Source of the DNA: Mucor racemosus
Taxonomy: Eukaryota > Mucoromycota > Mucoromycetes > Mucorales > Mucoraceae
NCBI GenBank assembly: GCA_027405735.1
Contig: JAPEHQ010000005.1
Coordinates: forward strand, 1-64,000
DNA length: 64,000 nt
Direction: 5' to 3'
Below the pieces are notes generated by a model, which saw only the letters and a program-made list of their open reading frames with translations, did no database searches and had not been told where the DNA came from. Below, in pieces: positions 23,301 to 33,976 of this stretch (its first letter is position 1; the number at the start of each line of letters is the position of its first letter). Position numbers and translations under genes: made by a program.

Positions 23301-24713
23301 CATGATTTCATAGATCTGAGCTCTCTCGCACATTCATAGATCTCTGCATGAACCATATTATCATCTCTATCTGTGCAATTTAACTGAAATATATTGAACG
23401 CCAACATTGTACTTCATAAGACGCCTTACTTTATTGCGAGTCAACACAACTGACTTGATGCTAGTTTAGCATCAGCAGTTGAATCAGATAAATTTGAGAT
23501 TAGAAAACCTCTTTTAATAGTAGTTTTGCATATCACCATGCGCAAATGATGGACCATTATTATGGATGATACGCTAATCAAGGATGGTGAGTCAATTCTA
23601 ATGGACGAACGAGTCGACTAGCAGTATAAACAAAATATTAGAATCAAATATAGCAATTAAATGAGCAAGAGATGATAAATCATGTAAATTAGCATAATTG
23701 AATTGTTTCAAGCGTTTTGAACTGAATACGCCTTTACTTTTGCGCTATAAAAATTGACTTATTAGTAAAATTAATTAATCAATCCATAAGTAATGATTAT
23801 GATGTCCTTTGAGAGTTGGTAGTGGTATACAAGACATCATCTTTTTTTTCCATTTCTTGGCTGTTGGTCATTAAATAAATTAACATGAGTTTATTCATTC
23901 ATTAATTCATTCAAATCAAGTTAATACTATGCATATTTTTATAATTATCAGTTTTTCTGCAGGTAGAATTTTAGACCAAAAAAGCATTGATTATAACGTA
24001 GATGATGGAACAAAATGACTAACTAGACTTGGATGCTTTTTTTGTTCAAGAAAATATATTATGAGCCCTAACATTAACAGTTAATAATTTATTTCCAAAT
24101 AAACAATAGGAGAAGCATGTACTAATACCTGCTACTTGAGTTCAGTTTATAAAAAAATATTGCTCCTTTTGTTGTAGTTTTAAGCATAAATAAAAGAACC
24201 CAGGAAAGAGTGGAAAAGAAAAAAGAAAAATAATCCTAAAGCAGTCGATGTTGTGTGTTGCAAACAGAAATTTACAAAAGCATAAATATTTTTAATGCTG
24301 CCAAACAGATTGTTGTCGTTGCTCCCATTTGGTCTCTGAAAGAAGAAGAACATGGGCAGAGCTCTTTCAAACCCCAAATCTCAGATTGATATATCTCGTC
24401 AATATATATGGCAATTTTGTTGAATCAGAGTAACTCACATCTGCTTTAAGCCATTCAAATTATTTTTGTTATTAATTATATTATGATTGATATTAGCATT
24501 GGCGTTGAGCTGGGTTTTGCCAGCCGAATTTACTAATATAAGCTGGGCTCGACAACATCCCTAATTGATATACAGTACTTTAATAAATAGTAGACTAAAA
24601 AACTTTGATATCATTGCTCTGCTCATCTGGGCTGCCTGGTCTGCACAAAATTTTTTATTCTGCCCATCTGTGCAAATCACTATCCCCATGGGAAGTATAG
24701 TTTGGCCGTAGTA
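20344..24713 (+). mobile_element. CACTA-like non-autonomous element, copy 2
   Basis: About 4.4 kb in direct orientation with the copy at 52107-56670. It covers the left subterminal part (AGTAGAATTGCCCATAA) through the right terminus, which ends GGCCGTAGTA at 24713 (the CACTA end changed to TACTA). The extreme left terminus is absent, replaced by the poly(A) junction at about 20320-20343. It is non-coding throughout. A 70-bp MITE has inserted at 24494-24563. Confidence 0.7.
24494..24563 (+). mobile_element. 70-bp hAT-like MITE with 8-bp target duplication
   Basis: The insert begins TAGCATTGG and ends CATCCCTA. It is flanked on both sides by ATTGATAT (24486-24493 and 24564-24571). The sister copies at 4512, 56671 and 61602 lack it and keep a single target. 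The TAG...CTA ends and 8-bp duplication fit the hAT superfamily. A relative lies inverted at 52032-52101. Confidence 0.85.
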
Positions 24714-24726
24714 CCGAGTTACACCA

Positions 24727-26320
24727 AATCTTCAAAGACAATAATGTACCTCGATCTATAGACTATTGATATCTGTCCAAAAATAAAAGAGTTTGAAAGT
24801 TTATGGATACATTCAATTTTATTTATAGGAATAATAATAATAATATAATAAAGACTAGTAACGTTTATCATGGAGAACGTAGGCTTTGTTACTAGAAAAA
24901 CTGATAATAAAAGAAAGAACCAAGAGCCTCTAGGCCTTCTAGGTCTTGGTTTAAATGACTATTTATAAGAATTACATTTCAATATGCGTTAGAAATGGAA
25001 TTGGCCTCAAAATTGGCTGTTTAATATCCTCAAAAACCGACAGAATTAACATCATAATATAAGCGTACTAGCCTAACATTAATCAAAGCTGATGACCTGA
25101 AATCGATTGTAAAAAACGGAACACCTAAATTAAGGTATTAATTTTTTGTATCCCCAAGATAGGCCCAACGGAAGAAAGCTCCTCCATTTTTTGTTTCAGT
25201 AAGAAATATTGAAATTTCGTCGAGATCATCAAAATAATAGTTCATATTGCAGCTTAACCCCTATGATGACTGAGTTCCAAAATTGATTTGATCATGAAAA
25301 GAATGATCGAAAAATGATTCAAAAAACAAAATCGTTCAAAAGCTCAAGAACTGCAAATTAAACTGAACTAGTGTACTAAGTGTTTCTTGTACAGCTTTAG
25401 ATTCTGTATCCACCTATATAAAATTTAGACAAATGTTTTACATTAAGTTTTGCGTAAAATCCAATTGAGATTTTGGATGTTTTTAGAAGATATACATCAC
25501 TTTTTATAAACAAATTTTAAATAAAAATAATAGAAATAATGTGCAAAATTATTATCTATTGATTGAGCTATTGTGAATCTTTCTAGATGCATTTTTTTTT
25601 AGAGAAAACGAGATTTTTGTCCAATTTTTTTTTTCAAATTCAGAATTTGAGATGAGGGTATACAGGTGAAAAATTGAAGCTAGCAGCAAAAACATCTTTT
25701 TGTATATATTTTGAGGATATCTCCACGAAAAATCAATATCTTAAGAAAAAATAAATTAGGTTTGAGAGAGCACAACGAGATTGATAACATAAATGTAAAA
25801 AAAAAAAATATTGTTCGATTTAACGAATATTTTGAAATTTACTACAAAAATGCCAAAACAATGAAAGAAATAAAAGTGCTCAGAATTGTATCATACTGAA
25901 ATATGTTATAGAATACTTTAAAACAAGTAAGTTTTATTATTAGAAATTGTTAGTATAGCTTAATTTTTTGTAGATATATGAAGCCTCAAAGTTTGTAATT
26001 TTTAGCAGTGAAATACCTGCAAGAATCTGAAACATTAGCACTGAAAAATTTATACCAACTGCAAAAAATAGGGTATTTCCAGATACTTATTTTTGGATTA
26101 AATTTGAGCAACTCTGGTGCATTGGTATATGATTTGCTCTTGATATTATTTAGTGAAAAAAAAGTAGAGCTAGAATGAAAAGTGAGGCCCAGTTTTCCAG
26201 GAAAAAACAGTAAATTTTACATGTTTTTGATTCTTCCGTGAGATATATAAAATAATTTTAGGAACAGGTAATAAAATGTGATAAGCTCTTACAAACTTTG
26301 CAGTGCCAAGGTTTATTATC
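24727..26320 (+). repeat. Dispersed repeat R, copy 2
   Basis: Directly adjoins the right end of CACTA-like copy 2. It aligns with 9085-10430 from the CTTCAAAGA...TATAGACTATTGATATCT start region to near 26285, where homology ends earlier than in the other copies. Non-coding, AT-rich, same orientation as copies 1 and 3. Confidence 0.7.
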
Positions 26321-26402
26321 CTAATTATTTAATATTGGGTTAGCTATAGATGACTAGATAAAAGTAAGTAATTCACTAGATTACTGGACCAGATTCAACT
26401 TT

Positions 26403-27532
26403 TTAAGCAGAAGATTCAGAGGTAGTTTCTTCTTCAGCTGCAGTGGTTTTCTCAGCTTCAGTTCGCTCTTCAGATTCAGATATTTCGGCTTCACTTGACC
26501 CACCTTGAGTAGTTTCTTCGGCTGTAATTATTTCCTCGTCAGGAGTAATTTCTTCTACAGCTGTCTCGGCATCAGTAGTAGATTCGTCAGTAGAATAGGC
26601 ATCAGTAGTATATTCTCCACTAGAAGCGGTAGCAGGAGCCTCATCAGAAGCAATAGCAGTAGTTGAAGCATCAACAGAAGTAGTGGCAGACTCAGTCTCT
26701 GACTCAGACTCGATAGCAGAAGCAGATTCACTGGCAGTATAAGAAGCAAAAGCAGAAGCAAAAGCAGAAGCAAAAGCAGAAGCAAAAGCAGAAGGAAATT
26801 TACCCTCAGAAGCAGATTCACTAGCAGAAGCAGATCTACTAGCAGAGGTAGTAAATTCAGATGTAGAGGCAGACTCACTTTCAGAAGCGGTGGTAAATTT
26901 AGTTGCAGTAATCGATTCACTTACAGTAGTAGTGGTGAACTCACTCTCATAAGCAGTGGTAGAATCAGTGGCAGAAGGCTTCCCAGTAACGGTCTTGGTT
27001 ACAGTGTGATGACCAGATTTGCTGACGACGATAGTTCTAGTCTTGGTCTTGGGGCCTTCAGTGGTGATAATAGTTTAGGCAGTGCAATCAGTAGGCTTAT
27101 TGATAAAAGGCTTGGTGGTCTTGGAAGCAGCGATAATAACAGTTTTAGTCTTGTCACTGTTCTTACTGGCAACAATAGTCTCGGTAGCCTTGTGGTAATT
27201 GCTCTTACTGGTAGCAGAAATGTAAGTAACAGTTTTTGTAGACTTGGATAGTTTACTATTACCACCAACAGTAACAGTGATAGTATAAGGATTACATTTA
27301 CCCTTGGAGATACACTTGGAACGAGACTTGCAAAAAATGAGAACACTCTTAGAAGCAGCACGGGCTAACATTTCACAGCAGACATCTTCAAAGAGGAAGC
27401 ATAGGCAGTATCATCAATGGAAACATCACGAGTATCAAGGGCAATGTTAGCAGGAATAGGAGAATCAGATACCAAAACAGCGACAGCAGCTAAACCGAGT
27501 ATAACAAAACGAGAAGTAGTAGCAACTATTAT
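26403..27532 (-). pseudogene. Broken gene for a Ser/Thr/Glu-rich secreted protein
   Basis: Minus-strand translation gives, in order, a signal-peptide-like hydrophobic stretch (SRFVILGLAAVAVLV), a Cys-containing region (about 27371-27245), a Thr/Lys/Val-rich stretch typical of extracellular fungal proteins, an Ala/Ser/Phe repeat of 12-bp units (about 26752-26802) and a long Ser/Thr/Glu-rich tail ending in TAA at 26403-26405. There are three apparent lesions. ATA stands where the initiator ATG is expected (27532-27530). A one-base shift lies between the signal peptide and the Cys region. An in-frame TAA at 27075-27077 interrupts otherwise continuous coding. A roughly 43-bp intron could explain the shift, but no GT donor is available to remove the TAA. 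The intact product would have been about 375 residues, probably wall- or spore-associated; that function is inferred from composition only. Confidence 0.65.
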
Positions 27533-28832
27533 AAAAGACTAATTGATTGATCTATTCAAAGGTAAAGGTTTGAGAGGAAAAAATAGAAATTGAAAGTGTT
27601 TGATTCAAGTCTTTTTATATGTTTTTTTGACATTTGAAGTTGTATAGATTATGGTTACAGTTTCAAATGTATCCGTTATACACAGACATGTCAAATCACA
27701 CCAGAACCTGTCGATCCCGCTCATGTTTATGAGACAAGTTCACCCAGAAATAGATGTGCTTCACTTGAATAAGTGCGTCATGCATGCAGTTGCCTACCAC
27801 TATTGACAGATTCAACTTTATTCACCTTCAATAAAAAAAAAGTGGTGCTTCAAATGCAACGTTGCTCAACAAACAATTTTCTATATATAAAGATTTTTGA
27901 CATAAATAGAATATCTTTTTCTGTGGCAAAATCTTCTATCAAGCCAGGATTATATGATATTGGCAGTATATAATTATTATTTGTAAAAAAAACATCTCGC
28001 AGTTTGTTTCTGTATTTGGTGCATTTATCTATATCAAATATTGGTGCATGTAAAACCATCATAAATTCCTTATACATACATCGCCATCTCCTGTCATTAT
28101 AATTTTTCACTAAATTAGTTTAATATACAAGGTTTAATAACAAAGAATATTAATTGTGGTATCGTATTGCATACTATTGAAATGAATTCATGCTCTGTAT
28201 ATATATACATATAAAAGCATTCACATTAGATGTAGATTTGAATAAAGTTTCTCAAATTGCAAAATGCTCCCTTTTAGATTTGGTATTATTTATTGACAGA
28301 TACGCAAATTTTTGAGATTAAAGATAAACGTGAGCTTTCTTTTTTGCATATTTAGTACTCGAATAGCAAATTATAGGGAATATATCAAGTAAACGTCGCC
28401 ATTTAAACTTTTTGTTTGCATTTTTCTTTCAACGATGTAAGCTCAATTTGTCTTGTATATTTATGCAATAATTATTGATACTTTTGGCAAAAAAAAATCT
28501 CAGTAATAATTTAACATGCTATACTTTATATCCAAAGCAAAAAAAGTAGAATTATCAATTTTTAAACTTTGGAAAATATTCTTGAAACATTCTAAAAAAA
28601 GGCAAAGTTTCTTTGCTTTTGGTAGTTTTTTGACAGGTGCGGTCCGCATTTGCAATACTAAACAGTTCTTTAATCCATTCTATTCTTCTTTAATGCTTTC
28701 GTGACTCTGGAAAACCGGCAAAGCCATGATAGATGGTGACTATACATTTTAGAAGGATAATTTTTTTCAATAAGACATTTGAAGGAATAATGAAATAACG
28801 AAAAACCTTTCTTTGTACAAACATATAATATA
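27533..28832. other. Intergenic region
   Basis: Upstream regions of the broken secreted-protein gene and of the FKBP gene. A minus-strand frame at 27850-28110 (86 codons) has plausible composition but no recognisable motif. I do not call it a gene. Confidence 0.35.
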
Positions 28833-30044
28833 ATGAGCGTTCAAGGTTTCTGGGCTTTAGCTTGCCATCCTGGTAAGACTTACAGTCAAATTGTTTCTGC
28901 ACCTTTCCGTATTGCCATGGTATGTTATTTAATGTTCCCAATCAAGAATACGAATGCTAAATTTATTTTCCATAATTTTAGGCTTCTCTTACTGAAAGTG
29001 TAAAGGATAACAAGCGTACATCTGTTACTGTAAATGTTGATAACAAGGAATTCGTTCTTTGTACTCTTATCCCCAACAAGGTAAATAATTCTCGATTTCA
29101 TAAAAAAAAAAATAGTATACTTATTTTTTCATTAGATCGAACAACAAACTTTAGATATCTCCTTCGTTGAAGGTGAGGAAGTCACCTTTGCCATCAAGGG
29201 TGAGAATGTTATTCATTTGACTGGTAATTATGTCTTCAACGATGATGATGATGTTATGGGTTCCGAGGAGGAAAACTCTGAATCTGATGATGAAGAGTTT
29301 GACAGCGAAGAATTCATGAAGAACCTTCCTCCTGGAATTACTCCTGAGCAAATCCAAGAGTTATTGGCTCAAGAGGGTGATTCTGATGATGAAATTAACA
29401 GCGATGATCTCGTTTCTGCCGATGAAGTCGAAGAAGATGACGAGGAAGAGTCCGAAGAGGAAGAGAAGCCTGTTGTCAACAAGAAGCGTGCTGCTGAAGC
29501 TGCACCCAAGGAACAACCTGCCAAGAAGCAAAAGGCTGTCGCCGCTGCTCCTGTTGTAAAGGAAGAGCCCAAGAAGAAGGAGCAAAAGAAGGAAGAGCCT
29601 AAGAAGAAGGAGCAAAAGAAGGAAGAACCCAAGAAGAAGGAAGAACCTAAACAAAAGGAAGAACCTAAAAAGAAGGAAGAAAAGAAGAAGCAAGAAGTCA
29701 AGAACAAGGTTACCAAGCTTCCCAATGGTCTCATCATTGAAGATGTCAGAATTGGTGATGGTGTCTCTTGTAAATCTGGTCAAAGAATTGGTATGCGTTA
29801 CATTGGTAAGCTTACTACTGGTAAGGTCTTTGATAAGAATGTCTCTGGTAAGCCTTTCTCTTTCCTCTTGGGTCGTGGTGAAGTTATCAAGGGTTGGGAT
29901 ATTGGTGTTGCTGGTATGAAGGTCGGTGGTGAACGTAAGTTGACTATTCCCGCTCCTTTGGCATACGGTAAGCGTGGTGCTCCTCCTGACATCCCCAAGA
30001 ACGCTACTCTCGTCTTTGACATCAAATTGGTTACCATGAAATAA
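28833..30044 (+). CDS. Nucleolar FKBP-type peptidyl-prolyl isomerase (Fpr3/Fpr4, FKBP39 type)
   Basis: Predicted histone chaperone and prolyl cis-trans isomerase of the nucleolus/chromatin. Exons are 28833-28919, 28982-29080 and 29136-30044 (364 residues), with introns of 61 and 55 bp. The N-terminus is a nucleoplasmin-like domain beginning [15 protein letters not shown] (about 1-95). Next come acidic blocks (DDDD, EEDDEEE), then a Lys/Glu linker with a repeated [14 protein letters not shown] unit (about 29570-29695), then a C-terminal FKBP domain (about 255-364) with [12 protein letters not shown], the [15 protein letters not shown] core and a closing TLVFDIKL. The active-site Tyr, Phe, Asp and Trp of FKBPs are in place. 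Codon use is richer in GT-type and AAG codons than its neighbours, fitting high expression. It is convergent with eL27. Confidence 0.95.
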
Positions 30045-30748
30045 TTGAATTATAATTGATTATGCATCATTGTATATAAAAATAAAATAACGATATTGTA
30101 GAAATTCTTTGCTGCATAAATTATAGATAAATGTAAAACAGTAATACTTTTTATGAAGAGAGATTCCTCAAATGTTCCTGAATTATGGACTACATAGTTT
30201 AATTAATATTTATATTACTAAAAGTATGAACATAAGGCCCAATTGAATTATTGACAACATGCTTTAGATCAATCGAGCTACAAGAAAATATTTAAAAATG
30301 TAATAACATTCGGCCCCATAATAAAATGCTATTTCAAAACATGAAAACTGAAGCAAATAGAAGCAGAATTGCTCAAACATACAATTTGATTAACCGTCGA
30401 CGAATTTGCCTTGCGATCCATCATGGCCTCAAGGCATTATTCAATGTTTGCTAGGTTGATTTGGTTCATTCATTGAAAAGTTCATGGGAGATATCAATTT
30501 ACCCCCGCAATATCCGGAAAAGCCCGGTATACAAACTATTGTCCGGGCCATTGATTTCAGGTAAATTTTGATTTGACATTTGGCACACAAATACGAAAAG
30601 TTCATGCGAGAGATCAGATAAGAGCAAAACACATCAAAGCAAATAAAAAAGAGTAAAATATACATTTGTTAATTGAGTTTATTTTTTCTTTTTATACAAA
30701 AAGGTACAAAAAGGGAAGAGAATAAGGGTAATTGCAAATCAAATAAGC
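30045..30748. other. Convergent intergenic region between FKBP and eL27
   Basis: It must contain the 3' ends of both genes. GAAAAGTTCATG is repeated at about 30475 and 30595, and a CCGG-rich patch (about 30515-30550) stands out in otherwise AT-rich DNA. No gene is recognised. Confidence 0.35.
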
Positions 30749-31559
30749 TTAGAATCTGAGCTTGCTGAAGAACCACTTGTTCTTACCAGTTTGATAACGT
30801 TCCTCGAAGAGCTTCTTGATAACCTAAATTCAAAAACATAAAGATTTAATATCTAAAAACACAACTACAAATACACGAATTTAATGTTTACCTTCTTGGA
30901 ATCTTCACGTTGAGTAGGTTCCTTGAAAGTCTCAGCAGAGACGGTACCCTTGATTTGTTCTAATTCCAAACCGTAACTAAATAAACATATATACAATGTT
31001 AATTCATTATTATCACCAACTAAACATTCGATCATTACTTACCGAGTAGGCATCATGTGGTTGTAGTTAACAATCTTGACGAAAGGCTTGACCTTGGAAC
31101 GCTTGGCAGTCTTCTTCTTACCCATGGCCTTGGTGACCTTGAGAGGAGAACGTTCGACACCAGCAACAACGGCATAACCGTAGGGTCTGTCTTTGGTACC
31201 TTCGTCGTGGTCTAATTTAAATTTTGTATCAATATTCCAACCTAAAATCTGCCAAAAACTCTCCATAAAAATAAAATTTGATGCTTACTACGAACGACAA
31301 CAGCCTTCTTGCCGGCGTAACGGCCTTGCAAAATGACGACAACCTATACAAAACGAAAGTTGATTTAATTCTCTATTTTCTATTCCAATGTGGTGGTATG
31401 GATAAACTCGAAAGAAGAAAAATATTGCATGTCGTTTTCCAAAATTCACAAAAAATTATTGTCAATCCATCCAAATTTTCATCTTTTCTGTATTCATCCA
31501 TCCAATTCAATCTGTTGTCTTTCGATACATACTTTACCAGCCTTGATGAACTTGACCAT
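30749..31559 (-). CDS. RPL27: 60S ribosomal protein L27 (eL27)
   Basis: Structural protein of the cytosolic large ribosomal subunit. The five exons are 31559-31533, 31343-31289, 31211-31043, 30976-30892 and 30823-30749. They sum to 411 nt and give 136 residues, the length of human eL27. The start MVKFIKAGK, the KOW-type [17 protein letters not shown] segment, the [10 protein letters not shown] motif and the C-terminal [17 protein letters not shown] are diagnostic. The first intron (189 bp) directly follows codon 9, a typical ribosomal-protein arrangement. A peptide-like frame inside the second intron is a shadow. Codon use is strongly biased to highly expressed codons. Confidence 0.97.
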
Positions 31560-33691
31560 TATGGGTAGTAGTTTGTAAAGGAAGAGGAGGAATCTGAACC
31601 TTGAAGGATCATCAAACCACCTATTACGAGATTTGTTGCGAGCCAAAAATCCGACACTGGGTTTTAAAATGTGCTTACTACTGCAAAACTATCGAGTATA
31701 AACCGAAAGCAAAATTCTTATCGATGCACAAAACAAAAAAGTGCGAGAATACTGAATTGACATACTGATCAATACAAAATATATTTTCTGGAGACAATAA
31801 GCAATTTGATTGAGTAAAAATCCCTTAAAGTTGAGCCTTTTGATATTTTAGTGATATTTGCAATGCTTTTATGAAGTTAATATCCATGTAAATGAGTAAA
31901 ACAACAATAAACTGTTTACTTTATTCGATTACAAATGAAAGTGGCATTTATAATTTGTGTTTTAAAAAATATTTTACCAAATATTTCGCCTCAATCTCGC
32001 ACTTTAATGTAAAAATGCCTGAAAGCAAGCAATATACAATGCCGTGTATCGACAGCATTTGGACATTTAGTGGCCTCAGAGTTGCACAGAATTATCTCTT
32101 TTGATCCGTAGTTACTTACTGGTGTATTTCCTTAATTTTTTTCGGTGATGAAAAATCGAGCGATTTTCTTCAAATTTCCATGAGGGGTAGTAGGAGAAAA
32201 ACGATCAAAATCGCTATTTTTAATTTTTCACCCCAAAAATAAAACTTTTTAATATGATATTTATAATTGAAAAATAACTGGAATTTTTCAATAGACCATA
32301 TACAACTATTAGGTTTGCTGTTACATATCCACTTCCTGCATTTCTCTTCAAAAAATCGATTTTATTATTTTGCAAAATTCTGAAAAAATTTTAGTTGAAG
32401 ATTTGCATGTACTTTACACCATTAGATGCGAAATAAAAAATAGATTCTACAAGTATTATAAAGCCAAGCAAATTTTATTAGTAATTTCTCGAGGAATTAG
32501 CGAAAACAGCTTTTGTTTTTTCAAATTGTTCATTTTTTTTTTTGAAGTTTGGAATTCGGTCTTTCAATTCAGTTTTTCAATCTATAGGCTGAAAATGTAT
32601 GAAAATTCTGAGAAAACTGCTCTTATTTTTACATCTTGCATTCATGAGCAGGTAGTTACTTTTGAATATGTATTCAATAACACTATTTAGTACTATTGTA
32701 CACTTTTACATTGAGATTGAAAAAATTTTCATAGTTTATAACGGGAAGCTATACATAAATATTACCTATAAATAAACAAAACTTATTCATGCTGACTCGA
32801 TTTTGGCTTGAAATATAAGTATCTCTAGGCTTTGGAAAGATAATAAAATGTGTGTGAACACTTTCACAAAAAAGTATTACTTATTCTGCACATAGATCAA
32901 TTCCAATAATTTCTGCTACGAATTACAAATTACAAATATACATTTTGTATATCCTGGGTACATGCTATACAATAAAATGCCCTATAAATAAATCCCCAGC
33001 ATTATATACAAGCATATTTCACAACAACATACTTTTAATGTCTTAAACCTGGTAATTATCAACAATAATGATCTAAAATTAAAAATCTCCCCCCCCCTCC
33101 TATTACTTTTTGGAGTAGGGGTTTTTAAGCCTCTGATATTTGTTATTCTATTCTATTGATTGTGATTTGGTGTCTCTCTTGCTTTAAGATGTAGTGTTTT
33201 CAAGATCTAAAGGTTTCTTCCTCAAACCTGGTGCATTTGGATGGTATTCTGACGACTTGTTCTGAACTAAGCACAATTAATTCGCATACTTTAAGGAGTT
33301 TGTCTGGAATGCTTTATAAATCTGTAAGTGGTTCCTTACACCAATATATTTATTTATTTAACACACTATTAAATGCAATGGAAAACACTGCTTAAGAAAT
33401 CGCCTTTTTTTGTTAGACTACTTTCAATTTTGAGAGATTCAAGCTATTTCGCCCGACTTTCAACATGATCAACTCATTTTTATGAGCCTTGATTTCAAAT
33501 AAAAATGTATAGTTATTTAGTTTATTTGCTTTTGCATACTCGAATATTTTTTGCATGATTTTCGAAGAGTTTATATATTTTTAATTAATTTTTGAAAATA
33601 GGGTATAGATGATATAACGCCGGCTTCTCGAAAATCAATCAACTGGAATGGAATTGAAAAAAAAACCAAATAAAGTGTTTAGAAACTTTAC
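31560..33691. other. eL27 upstream and gene-poor AT-rich DNA
   Basis: The first ~150 bp are the eL27 promoter side. Beyond that I see short low-complexity frames (for example 31892-32104 and 32370-32690 on the plus strand) and a C-run near 33090, but no recognised gene and no partner for these sequences elsewhere in the window. Confidence 0.35.
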
Positions 33692-33696
33692 ATCTC
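33692..33696. repeat. Target-site duplication (left) of Ty3/gypsy element
   Basis: ATCTC here is repeated at 39664-39668 directly after the 3' LTR. A 5-bp duplication is the expected size for Ty3/gypsy integration. Confidence 0.9.
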
Positions 33697-33916
33697 TGTT
33701 ATGTCAATACTCATCCTATGTCTCACATCCAAGGTCACAGTCTATAATTAGTGTTACAGTAAATCAATGTGGATCATTGACTTACATCATATTCTTAGAT
33801 AGTAAAACCCTAGTAATAGTTATAATTAATGTATATAAATACATCCAAAGGATGTATTGTTAATAAAAGTGTAATATTCTGGCAAGATTATTTATATAGA
33901 CTCTTTTGACATTTCA
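33697..33916 (+). repeat. 5' LTR (220 bp)
   Basis: Begins TGTTATGTCAATAC and ends GACATTTCA. It contains TATAAATA (about 33834) as a likely promoter, immediately followed by the palindrome TACATCCAAAGGATGTA, and AATAAAA soon after as a possible polyadenylation signal. Confidence 0.93.
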
Positions 33917-33976
33917 TTTTTTTAATCTACCTAAAAAACTTTTATTACACAAATTTATCTTATTTTTTATTCTAAA

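Noticed and set aside
26555..27361. Leu-rich ORFs overlapping the Ser/Thr-rich broken gene
   Set aside because: Frame shadows of the biased sequence. The frame with signal peptide, Cys region and Ser/Thr tail is the meaningful one.
29361..29783. Antisense Leu/Phe-rich ORFs over the FKBP linker
   Set aside because: They are the mirror of Lys/Glu codons (AAG/GAA read as CTT/TTC) and have no independent support.
33917..33976. tRNA primer-binding site or Tf1-like self-priming site after the 5' LTR
   Set aside because: The T-rich sequence after the LTR does not resemble a tRNA 3' end that I know, nor does it pair clearly with the start of R. The priming mode is left open.
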